Shown here piece after piece: positions 1 to 8,321 of a stretch of 11,097 bases of DNA (the stretch's first letter is position 1; the number at the start of each line of letters is the position of its first letter). Below the pieces are notes generated by a model. That model was not told the DNA's origin. It saw only the letters and a program-made list of their open reading frames with translations, and did not search any database. The DNA comes from an uncultured cyanobacterium (GTDB taxonomy: Bacteria; Cyanobacteriota; Cyanobacteriia; PCC-6307; Cyanobiaceae). The DNA is taken from the NCBI GenBank assembly GCA_903831165.1, contig CAIKWV010000103.1, positions 1-11,097 of the forward strand, given 5' to 3'. The position numbers were made by a program, and so were the translations under genes.

Positions 1-917
1 AGATCACCACGCTGCTGGGGATCGACAACGCCGCAGGCTCCGGAGCCAACGGCTCGGCTCCAGGCCTGCCGGCCACGGTCGCTGCCGCCTCCAGGCTGCC
101 CTGGTATTCCCGCTCGGTCGACTCGACTTACCTGACCGGCAAGCGGGTGTTCATCTTCGGCGATGCCACCCATGCGGTGGCCGCCGCCCGCATCGCCAGC
201 CAGGAGCTCGGCTTTGAGGTGGTGGGCCTGGGCAGCTACAGCCGCGAGCAGGCGCGCACAGTGCGGGCCGCCGCCCAGGAGCTGGGCCTTGAGGCCCTGA
301 TCACCGACGACTATCTGGCGGTGGAGAAGGCGATGGCCGAGGCGGCGCCGGAGCTGGTGCTGGGCACCCAGATGGAGCGCCACAGCGCCAAGCGCCTGGG
401 CGTGCCCTGCGCCGTGATCAGCACCCCCCTGCACGTGCAGGACGTACCCGCCCGCTATGCGCCCCAGATGGGCTGGGAGGGGGCGAATGTGATCTTCGAC
501 AGCTGGGTGCACCCGCTGATGATGGGTCTGGAGGAACACCTGATCGGCATGTTCCGCCACGACTTCGAGTTCGTCGATGGCCATCGCAGCCACCTGGGCG
601 ATGGCGCTCCCTCCATGACCCCGGCAGCCGATCCGGTGCACCAGGGTCAACCGGTGGGCGGCGCTGTTGCGGCTCCTGAGTCCGGGACGGCCCCAGCCAT
701 GGCTTCTGCGGCGGCGGCCACCGCCACCCTGGAGCCCCCTGCTGCCGGCGCGGTCGAGGCCCGCTGGACGACGGACGGCGAGGCGGAGCTGCACAAGATT
801 CCCTTCTTCGTGCGCAGCAAGGTGCGGCGCAGCACCGAGACCTTCGCCCGCGAACGGGGCATCGCCCTGATCGATGCCGAAACCCTCTATGACGCCAAGG
901 CCCACTTCAGCAAGTGA
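1..917 (+). CDS. chlB: Light-independent protochlorophyllide reductase subunit B (3' part)
   Basis: ChlB pairs with ChlN to form the catalytic NB component of dark-operative protochlorophyllide reductase, which takes electrons from ChlL and reduces the C17=C18 bond of protochlorophyllide. The gene enters from the left edge; the frame starts at base 3 and gives 304 visible residues before TGA at 915-917. Seen directly: the central motif GDATHA (from about base 159), the block [20 protein letters not shown], then [20 protein letters not shown] and [14 protein letters not shown], all highly characteristic of ChlB. One of the two His in that last block is probably the family's proposed proton donor. 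The last ~45 residues (from [12 protein letters not shown]) are the C-terminal PCP_red domain. An Ala/Pro/Gly-rich linker of about 60 residues separates it from the core, and another small-residue stretch precedes the WYSRS motif. An internal GTG at 147 is valine inside the core, not a start. chlL follows on the same strand. Confidence 0.97.
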   Translation, partial: ITTLLGIDNAAGSGANGSAPGLPATVAAASRLPWYSRSVDSTYLTGKRVFIFGDATHAVAAARIASQELGFEVVGLGSYSREQARTVRAAAQELGLEALITDDYLAVEKAMAEAAPELVLGTQMERHSAKRLGVPCAVISTPLHVQDVPARYAPQMGWEGANVIFDSWVHPLMMGLEEHLIGMFRHDFEFVDGHRSHLGDGAPSMTPAADPVHQGQPVGGAVAAPESGTAPAMASAAAATATLEPPAAGAVEARWTTDGEAELHKIPFFVRSKVRRSTETFARERGIALIDAETLYDAKAHFSK

Positions 918-955
918 TCAGCACCCGGCGCGGACCGCGACCCAGGAGCAAGGTG

Positions 956-1027
956 ATGAGTATTTTTACTCTGCATCCTGCTGCGGTTGCTGGCTTAGAT
1001 ATAGGCACAGATTTGCTGTCCGTTTGA
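956..1027 (+). CDS. Possible 23-aa small ORF after chlB
   Basis: ATG at 956 opens a 23-codon frame ending in TGA at 1025-1027, reading MSIFTLHPAAVAGLDIGTDL and three more residues. AGGAG at 944-948 lies 7 nt before the ATG, a good Shine-Dalgarno arrangement, whereas most genes in this window lack one. The frame starts 38 bp after the chlB stop and covers the AT-rich island. It matches no family that I recognise and has no clear membrane segment. A chance ORF of this length is quite possible, so this is only a candidate small protein or leader peptide. Confidence 0.25.
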   Translation: MSIFTLHPAAVAGLDIGTDLLSV

Positions 1028-1208
1028 GCGGCGATCGGGTTGATGTCTGCTCGGCCTGAATCCACGCTTTTCGTCAGCCTTTCTGATGCAAGACCAGGAG
1101 TCAGCCGCCATCACCACCACCGTTCACGAGTCCGGATCCTCGGTTCCTTGTCCAGCCCGGCACCAGAGCCTGGCCCCGGCTTCAAGGGCTGCGTACCGGG
1201 CGCTGCGG

Positions 1209-1245
1209 CGGCGATCATCGCCGGGGCCCGATGGTCCCATCGGGC
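1209..1245 (+). repeat. Two adjacent hairpins upstream of chlL
   Basis: Two inverted repeats stand side by side. The first has 7-bp arms CGGCGAT / ATCGCCG (1209-1215, 1217-1223) around one base. The second has perfect 8-bp arms GCCCGATG / CATCGGGC (1226-1233, 1238-1245) around GTCC. No T-run follows, so an intrinsic terminator is not supported on the plus strand. They lie about 170 bp before the chlL start and could be an operator or part of a leader structure. Confidence 0.45.
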
Positions 1246-1366
1246 GGGTTGTTGCCGCAGGTCTGCTGCCCCAGCTGGCGGTCCGCCCCTGAGCCCGTCA
1301 GCAAAATGTGTCGGTTTGCATGTGCACGCGACACTCCCTGTCTCGCCTGGTCAGGCTTGGCCCTGA

Positions 1367-2320
<954 letters not shown>

Positions 2321-2422
2321 TCCCTAGGCGCCTGGCTGACGGATCGCTATCCCCTGCGAGGGTTCTGCCTCCAACTCCATGGCCGTTTTGTCGCCACCCG
2401 GTTGGTCGCTGAATGTTCCAGA

Positions 2423-2460
2423 TCATCCCCAGGTTGTCGCCGGCGACAACCTGGGGATGA
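2423..2460. repeat. Perfect 38-bp palindrome downstream of chlL
   Basis: The arms 2423-2441 and 2442-2460 are exact reverse complements, 19 bp each with no spacer, centred on GCC|GGC between 2441 and 2442. Pairing stops abruptly on both sides (2422 A against 2461 C). As RNA it would form a stem of about 17 bp closed by a CCGG tetraloop; as DNA it could extrude a cruciform or bind a dimeric protein. It starts 103 bp after the chlL stop. No T-run follows in either direction, so it is not a classical intrinsic terminator. Confidence 0.9.
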
Positions 2461-2521
2461 CGCGGCCATGGGGTTGGCCGGCTCCCAGGCGCCTGATCTG
2501 CACGGATGCTGTTGGGTCGTC

Positions 2522-2554
2522 ACCAGAGTTCTGGCCCAAGGCCAGGCTTCTGGT
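2522..2554 (+). terminator. Nested hairpin, possible chlL terminator
   Basis: The outer arms ACCAGA (2522-2527) and TCTGGT (2549-2554) enclose inner arms CTGGCC (2531-2536) and GGCCAG (2540-2545) around a CAA loop. The 3x3 internal loop GTT/GCT allows two G-U pairs, so the fold is nearly continuous over 15 positions. On the plus strand it runs into TTGTTG, a weak T-rich tail, so it is a plausible but not strong intrinsic terminator for chlL, about 200 bp after the stop. Confidence 0.4.
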
Positions 2555-2605
2555 TTGTTGATGCGCTCTGGAGACCAGGGTGCTCCTGCTCCTGGTCGAG
2601 GCACC

Positions 2606-2639
2606 CGGATCCAGACACTCCATCTGGGGTCTGGATTCG
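2606..2639. repeat. Inverted repeat in the chlL 3' spacer
   Basis: The arms CGGATCCAGAC (2606-2616) and GTCTGGATTCG (2629-2639) pair over 11 positions with one mismatch around a 12-nt loop. This is the third strong hairpin within about 220 bp. No T-tract follows; the role is unknown. Confidence 0.5.
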
Positions 2640-2899
2640 CGGCGTCCACCCTCTCTTGGGCCGCTGAAGCCCGAAGGTATGGCTGCTCTGTGGCCTGTCC
2701 CAGTCTGGTCGCCGCGCGTTTTCCGTTCAGTCTGTTCAGGCGTCGATTCCCATGGCGGCCAGAGGCGTCAGACCTGGACGCGCTGCCCTGCCCGTCAGCC
2801 TTGTTGCAGCTCAGTCCCAGCGTTGTCTTGCCGCTGAAGCTGCCCGCTGATCGCGTAGCACTGAACCCTTGGTTTCGGACGCGCCGATCCCGTTCCGGC

Positions 2900-2965
2900 C
2901 GCCAGAAACGTGGCGCAGCCCCGCGGAGGCTCCTCCACCTGGGCCTCCCCGGACGCGTTCTGGCG
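2900..2965 (-). terminator. Inverted repeat just after the unknown operon
   Basis: CGCCAGAAACG (2900-2910) and CGTTCTGGCG (2956-2965) are reverse complements apart from one extra A. They enclose a 45-nt segment that contains a smaller GGAGG-CT-CCTCC hairpin. The structure begins 4 nt beyond the TAA stop of the minus-strand gene ending at 2970. It lacks a T-run, so intrinsic termination is only a possibility; a 3'-end-protecting stem is equally likely. Confidence 0.35.
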
Positions 2966-2969
2966 CTGC

Positions 2970-3854
2970 TTAGATCTCAGCGGCGGCCCGCTCCACCAGC
3001 CGCCGGGCGACAGCCTGGACCCCGGTGTGCTGGTAGGTGTCGGTGAAGGCATCGAGGAAGGTGGCCAGCTGCTCGAAGCCCCCTTGCCAGGGGCCCAGGG
3101 TGCTTTCCAGGGCTCGCACCGCCTTCTGACCGCTCAGCCCCAAGGTGCCGACGAAGCCGCCCGCCCAGCCCAGCCACTGGTCCACCCCGCGCCGCAGGAA
3201 GCTGAGGTGGGCATCGTCGCCCCGGCCGGGAATCATGGCCGCCATGCCGGCGTAGGCGGGAGTGAGGCGCAGCTCCTTGCGGCCCACCTGGCCGAGCCGC
3301 TCATCGAGGCGCTGCAGAGCCTGATCGCCCAACGGCAACAGGGCATCGAAGCAGATCAAGGCCGCCATGCGCACCCGCGCTTCGCCGGCATATTCGTTCA
3401 GGCTGGCGCCGAACTCGGCGAAGCTGTCGCCGGGCAGGCCATTCACTTGGGTGAAGGCCAGCATCTCCGCCGCCACCTTGAGACTGAGGTCCACCGCCTG
3501 CAGCGTGTCACTGGTCGGGGTCAGGTTGGCCACCCGCTTCACCAGCGGCAGGGCACCGCCCACATTGGCCAGGATCCGCAGGCCACCGGCCGCTTTCTGG
3601 GACCGGTTGACGGCGTCATAGAGGCTCAGGGCACGGCCGTATCCCTCGTGGCGGGCGTTGCTGAGCTCGTCGGCCCGTAGCCGCACCTGGGTGATCAGTG
3701 CCGGGTCGTCGCTGCCCATCACGCTGGCGATCAGTTCGCTGGCGCTGGTGGTGTTGTGCCAACCCCCGGGTACCAGGGTGCTGATCCCCTTGAGGGCCAG
3801 CACCGTGAGATTGCGGCGCGGCAGACGATCGAGTCGTTCGAGAACGGTGCTCAT
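2970..3854 (-). CDS. Unrecognised helical protein, second gene of a two-gene unit
   Basis: I do not recognise this 294-residue protein. Codon use and the clean Ala/Leu-rich helical composition indicate a real gene. The N terminus MSTVLERLDRLPRRNL is followed by VLALKGISTLVPGG, then an acidic/polar section with ADELSNARHEGYGRALSLYD (about 61-80), which looks conserved, and long amphipathic helices to the end. There is no signal peptide; some hydrophobic patches (for example ALICFDALLPLG) are too polar or short to be confident membrane spans. The ATG at 3852-3854 overlaps the stop of the upstream gene as ATGA, implying translational coupling to the membrane protein at 3851-4465. A shared function with that protein, perhaps as a membrane-recruited partner, is inference. 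TAA at 2970-2972 is followed at once by an inverted repeat. Confidence 0.85.
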   Translation of the reverse strand: MSTVLERLDRLPRRNLTVLALKGISTLVPGGWHNTTSASELIASVMGSDDPALITQVRLRADELSNARHEGYGRALSLYDAVNRSQKAAGGLRILANVGGALPLVKRVANLTPTSDTLQAVDLSLKVAAEMLAFTQVNGLPGDSFAEFGASLNEYAGEARVRMAALICFDALLPLGDQALQRLDERLGQVGRKELRLTPAYAGMAAMIPGRGDDAHLSFLRRGVDQWLGWAGGFVGTLGLSGQKAVRALESTLGPWQGGFEQLATFLDAFTDTYQHTGVQAVARRLVERAAAEI

Positions 3855-4465
3855 GCGGCGGGCTCCAGGATGGCGGGAACGGATTGGGCGGCCTCCTTCT
3901 GGGCTGAGGGAACGGGGATCGCAACGGGTTGCTGACGGCCCGGGGCCAGGGCCTTGGGCGCGCGCGGGGCTCGGGCGGGTTTGAGCGCGGCCAGACCATC
4001 GAGATCGAAAGCACCGATCAGCTCATGGCGCTGGCCGGCATCCAGGCCAGGCCCCTGACCGATCACTTTGACCTGAAAGCGATCGGCCACCAGCAGGGCG
4101 CTGGCTTGATTGCCCTGCTCCACCAGGGGCCAGCCCTTGAGCTGCTCTGAACTGCCGTCGAACTTGCTGCGCGCCGCCGGAGCGGTGGTGGTGTCGGAGA
4201 TGGCCAGCAGCGCCTTGATCGTCTCGCCCTGCTTGAGCCTCGCCTCGCTGAAGCCCCGCTTCTCCTGGGTGAAGACGAGCTGTTCCCCGGGTTCGGCCTT
4301 GGGGAAGAGTCGATTGAAGGCGGAGCCATTGACCACCTCAGCTGTGGCCACATCAGCCACCGTGCCGCCTGGCAACCAGGCCCGGAACGGCAGCAGGAAG
4401 AAGGCGGCGAACAGGAGGCTGGCGATCAGCAGCAGGCCGATCCCCCAGCGCAGCAAGCGGGACAT
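3851..4465 (-). CDS. Unrecognised single-pass membrane protein, first gene of a two-gene unit
   Basis: This 204-residue protein has an N-terminal hydrophobic segment (about 7-27, following MSRLLRWG) with LLLIASLLFAAFFLLPF, best read as an uncleaved signal anchor that leaves the rest outside the cytoplasm. The region 30-150 is a mixed globular segment (VADVATAEVVNGSAFNRLFP, LVFTQEKRGFSEARLKQG) with no motif known to me. The last ~45 residues are rich in Pro, Ala and Lys and probably disordered. It opens the minus-strand pair and its TGA overlaps the next ATG by 4 bp. The ATG at 4463-4465 is the first plausible start; no Shine-Dalgarno sequence is seen. The pair sits between chlL and por, but nothing in the sequence links it to chlorophyll synthesis. 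Confidence 0.8.
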   Translation of the reverse strand: MSRLLRWGIGLLLIASLLFAAFFLLPFRAWLPGGTVADVATAEVVNGSAFNRLFPKAEPGEQLVFTQEKRGFSEARLKQGETIKALLAISDTTTAPAARSKFDGSSEQLKGWPLVEQGNQASALLVADRFQVKVIGQGPGLDAGQRHELIGAFDLDGLAALKPARAPRAPKALAPGRQQPVAIPVPSAQKEAAQSVPAILEPAA

Positions 4466-4950
4466 CAGGTCAAACGGTGCAGCTGGCTACTTGTTAGCAG
4501 CGTTGTTCAGGCGCTGACCACGACAGCCGGATGATCCTGCACAAACTGCACGCTCGTTGCGCAGCTCCAGGCCAGCATCGCCGGCCAGTCCGGCCCGTCA
4601 TCGCCTTCGGTGGGCCAACGGAACCAGGGGAGACTGGAGGTCCAGGGCTGACGGATGGCACAACATCAGTGGCTGCGGCCAGGCCCTCAACCAGTTCCAG
4701 CAAACAGCTGAATCACCCCTGGCAGTCCGCCCATGCTGCGATGCCGTTCTGAGGGCCAGCGGATCCAGGGGAGGAGGGAGGTCCAGCACTGAAGGCTGAG
4801 CGTACCGACCAAGAACCAGGAGCCACCATCGGAGCTGACAACAGTGCCTCAGCGATCAGCTCCCCACGTCGATCCGGTCGTGGATTGCAGAAGGGTGCGA
4901 TCCCAGAGGCGGTGTGACCAGGGGAGCTGGTGCGAGCAGCCAGGACCCCA
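4466..4950. other. Spacer between por and the unknown operon, no gene seen
   Basis: The 485 bp lie downstream of por and upstream of the two-gene unknown unit, all on the minus strand. The ORFs here are short, with arbitrary translations. The only structure noticed is an imperfect direct repeat (4624-4653 and 4765-4794), whose CCAGGGGAG core occurs a third time at 4918-4926. The promoter of the unknown unit should lie near 4466-4560, but no clear promoter boxes are visible. Confidence 0.5.
4624..4794. repeat. Imperfect ~30-bp direct repeat
   Basis: Copies at 4624-4653 and 4765-4794 share CCAGGGGAG, then AGGTCCAG exactly 14 bp after the start of the first block, then CTGA. The register is the same in both, with mismatches between the blocks. 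The copies are 141 bp apart. A third CCAGGGGAG (4918-4926) lacks the second block. This may be a decayed duplication or chance in GC-rich DNA. Confidence 0.35.
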
Positions 4951-6563
<1,613 letters not shown>

Positions 6564-6634
6564 CGAGGGGAAGCGGCGGGTCTACTGCTTGTAGCAGGCC
6601 AGTCAGGGCTTGCCAAGGGAAAGCCGCAAAGGCT

Positions 6635-6736
6635 TCAGGCCTTGTAAAGGCTGAAGCAGAGGCGTACGGCCAGCACGCCGGCGTGGGCGGCCACGACCAG
6701 AGCGATCAGCACTTCAACCTGGTTGATCATGGTCAT
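6635..6736 (-). CDS. psaM: Photosystem I reaction centre subunit XII
   Basis: This gene encodes a 33-residue single-helix protein beginning MTMINQVEVLIALVVAAHAG and ending RLCFSLYKA. It matches PsaM, a small thylakoid membrane subunit of photosystem I that binds chlorophyll and helps trimer packing. The HAGVLA-RL pattern is the picocyanobacterial version, with a Tyr-Lys near the C terminus as in other PsaM. The start is ATG at 6734-6736; a second ATG (6728-6730) would give 31 residues. The open frame extends upstream to 6826, but those 30 residues (Arg-rich) do not resemble PsaM. There is no Shine-Dalgarno sequence. It is the first gene of the minus-strand psaM - membrane protein - por unit, divergent from the crr6-like gene. 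Confidence 0.9.
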   Translation of the reverse strand: MTMINQVEVLIALVVAAHAGVLAVRLCFSLYKA

Positions 6737-6816
6737 CGGGGGGAAAGCGATCGCCCCATTCTTTGGGTTCGACGGGCTACGGTCCAGCCTGCGGCGCCGC
6801 CCTGTCACAGCTCTTG
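6737..6816. promoter_or_regulatory. Divergent intergenic region psaM / crr6-like, with a HIP1 site
   Basis: The 80 bp between two outward-facing genes must carry the psaM promoter and probably that of the plus-strand pair. The octamer GCGATCGC, the HIP1 palindrome that is abundant in many cyanobacterial genomes, is at 6747-6754, 11 bp before the psaM ATG. No convincing -10/-35 boxes are visible. Confidence 0.4.
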
Positions 6817-7314
6817 ATGGCCACACCTTCCATCCCCCAGGCCGGCGTCCTGCCCATCAGTGCGATGGCGATCCGCCAACTGGACCTCACCCCTCTGGAC
6901 GACCTGGCAACGCTGCCCCTGGCGGCCTTGCTGGAACGCAGCGACAGTCTCAGCCTGGCGTTCGAATGGCCTCGTCCGCCGGAGGATCCCCGGGAGCTCT
7001 CCGAGATCGCCGAAGTCAGGCTCTGGAGCCTGCGGGCCGATGCCCTCCAGCCCTGGTTGCCGCTGCTGCTTGAGCGCAGTGGCGGCCAGCTGACCCGCCA
7101 TGTGGCGATGCTGCTGCCCCATGGCTTCAGCCGCAGCGAGGGCATCCGCTTCGCCGCCGAGAGCCTGGAGCTATGGATCACCCACCGTCTCTTCCTGCTG
7201 GACCATCTCGCCCGCCTGGAAGGGCTCAGCTGCCGGGGCAGCCTGGCTCAGATGGCCGCGGTGCTCGGATTTGAGCTGGATGCGGGCTTCTGGCAGGCCC
7301 TGCCGGCCCCTTGA
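6817..7314 (+). CDS. crr6: CRR6-family NDH-1 assembly protein (DUF1817)
   Basis: The 165-residue product matches the CRR6 (DUF1817) family of cyanobacteria and chloroplasts, a soluble factor needed for maturation of the NdhI subunit of the NDH-1 complex. The family signature is plain: AIRQLDLTPLDDL (18-30), EDPRELSEIAEVRLW (56-70), the aromatic QPWLPLLL (78-85), RHVAMLLPHGFSRSEGIRF (94-112) and a helix LELWITHRLFLLDHL (117-131). The start is uncertain: ATG 6817 keeps the ISAMAIRQLDL segment expected at the N terminus, ATG 6865 would give 149 residues, and a TTG at 6763 adds residues unlike the family. Its TGA overlaps the TTG of the next gene (TTGA, 7311-7314), so the two are probably co-translated. 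Confidence 0.88.
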   Translation: MATPSIPQAGVLPISAMAIRQLDLTPLDDLATLPLAALLERSDSLSLAFEWPRPPEDPRELSEIAEVRLWSLRADALQPWLPLLLERSGGQLTRHVAMLLPHGFSRSEGIRFAAESLELWITHRLFLLDHLARLEGLSCRGSLAQMAAVLGFELDAGFWQALPAP

Positions 7315-8108
7315 TCGGCCCAGCTTCCCCCGTGTCGCTGCCGCTGCCTCAGGAGCCCGAACAACGGCAGCAGCGCCTGATCCCCACGCTGGAGCTCGAG
7401 GGGAGCCGGCAGATGGCGATTGACGCCTGGTTGCTGGATCACTCCCTGGAGCAGGGGCCAGTAGCGGCTCCGGTGCTGCGTTTCTATCGCTGGTCCCGTC
7501 CCACCCTGTCCTTGGGGCGCCATCAGCGCCTGATCGAGCCCCACTGGCAGCGACTGGCGCTCGAGGGGCAACTGCAGCTGGTCCGCCGTCCCAGTGGCGG
7601 GCGCGCCGTCCTCCACGCCGGTGAGCTCACCTATGCCCTGATCTGGCCCGGGGCCCCCATGCAGCGCCGCCAGGCCTACCGGTGGGCCTGTGAATGGCTG
7701 CGGCAGGGGTTTGCCGCCATCGGTCTGCCCCTGGATTTCGGCAGCGAACCGGCGACCGTTCAGTCCGGCAACTGTTTTGCGAGCGGTACCGCCGCCGATC
7801 TGATCCACCCCTGCGGCGCCAAACGCATCGGTAGTGCCCAGCTCTGGCGCCGCGGCCATCTGCTGCAACACGGCAGCATCCTGATCGATCCCCCCGCGGC
7901 GCTGTGGTGGCAGGTGTTCGCAGCGGCGCCACCGCAGCTGCCTCCCCTGCCGATCAGCCTGCAGGAGCTGGAGCTGGAGTTGATGGATGCAGCCCAGAGG
8001 CACCTGCCCTTGGCGGGGGCCAGTCCCTGGCAGAGCCAGGAGCTGACACCCCAGGAGTGGCGGGCGATCACCGAGAGCGAGGACCGTTTTCGGCTGTCAC
8101 CGGCCTGA
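7311..8108 (+). CDS. LplA/LipM-type lipoate (octanoate) protein ligase or transferase
   Basis: A 265-residue protein of the BPL/LplA/LipB fold, which attaches octanoyl or lipoyl groups to carrier domains of 2-oxoacid dehydrogenases and the glycine cleavage H protein. Visible motifs are QMAIDAWLL (34-42), LRFYRWSRPTLSLGRHQ (56-72), the ligand-loop RRPSGGRAVLHAGELTY (92-108) and GNCFASGTAADL (153-164), followed by GAKRIGSAQLWRRGHLLQHG (169-188) with the conserved K171. A Cys in the CFxS position (C155) and the length (~265) fit LipM-type octanoyltransferases, where this Cys is the acyl acceptor, better than ATP-dependent LplA; the family call is firm, the exact reaction is not. The start is TTG 7311 (overlapping the upstream stop) or GTG 7332; both give the same domain. 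It is convergent with the metalloprotease gene. Confidence 0.9.
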   Translation: MIGPASPVSLPLPQEPEQRQQRLIPTLELEGSRQMAIDAWLLDHSLEQGPVAAPVLRFYRWSRPTLSLGRHQRLIEPHWQRLALEGQLQLVRRPSGGRAVLHAGELTYALIWPGAPMQRRQAYRWACEWLRQGFAAIGLPLDFGSEPATVQSGNCFASGTAADLIHPCGAKRIGSAQLWRRGHLLQHGSILIDPPAALWWQVFAAAPPQLPPLPISLQELELELMDAAQRHLPLAGASPWQSQELTPQEWRAITESEDRFRLSPA

Positions 8109-8291
8109 GGGGATTTCGCGCTCCATCCCCGGCCTGGGTCAATTGTCGGACATCCAGGCCTCAGGCGATTCCGGGTCTTGGCATGAGAGTCGGCCGTTGC
8201 AGGTGAAGCGTGCAGCGGGCGCAGGCTTGGGAGGACCTGCTGCCAGGGAGTTCTGAATCAGCTGCTCACCCCTATCGGCCCTGTCCTGTCT

Positions 8292-8305
8292 CTCCTGGCC
8301 AGGAG
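8292..8305. repeat. 14-bp palindrome between convergent genes
   Basis: CTCCTGGCCAGGAG is a perfect palindrome 16 bp before the minus-strand stop at 8322, in the 213-bp convergent spacer (8109-8321). It has no T-run and no other structure was noticed in that spacer, so it may mark the 3' end of the protease transcript or be incidental. Confidence 0.3.
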
Positions 8306-8321
8306 GGAATCCACTGCTTCC

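Larger units (their letters stand above)
2321..2969. other. Convergent spacer rich in inverted repeats, no credible gene
   Basis: These 649 bp lie between chlL (plus) and the unknown operon (minus), which converge. ORFs through the region have arbitrary, Arg/Pro/Ser-rich translations with no recognisable domain, so I call none. What it does hold is structure: a perfect 38-bp palindrome (2423-2460), a nested hairpin (2522-2554), a further inverted repeat (2606-2639) and one just after the minus-strand stop (2900-2965). These suit 3'-end formation or RNA stabilisation for both convergent units. Confidence 0.6.

Noticed and set aside
2402..3046. 214-codon plus-strand frame in the chlL spacer
   Set aside because: The translation is Arg/Pro/Ser/Cys-rich without recognisable structure, includes the palindrome and runs into the antisense of the minus-strand gene; not credible as a protein.
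2910..3680. 256-codon plus-strand frame
   Set aside because: Antisense to the unrecognised 294-residue protein, whose frame has better composition, a start coupled by ATGA and a stop followed by a hairpin.
6747..6754. HIP1 octamer GCGATCGC as a special regulatory site
   Set aside because: HIP1 is frequent in many cyanobacterial genomes; one copy near psaM is noted but does not by itself show regulation.
7248..8003. 251-codon minus-strand frame opposite the lipoate enzyme
   Set aside because: Antisense shadow of a well-identified gene; Gln/Gly-rich and without motifs.
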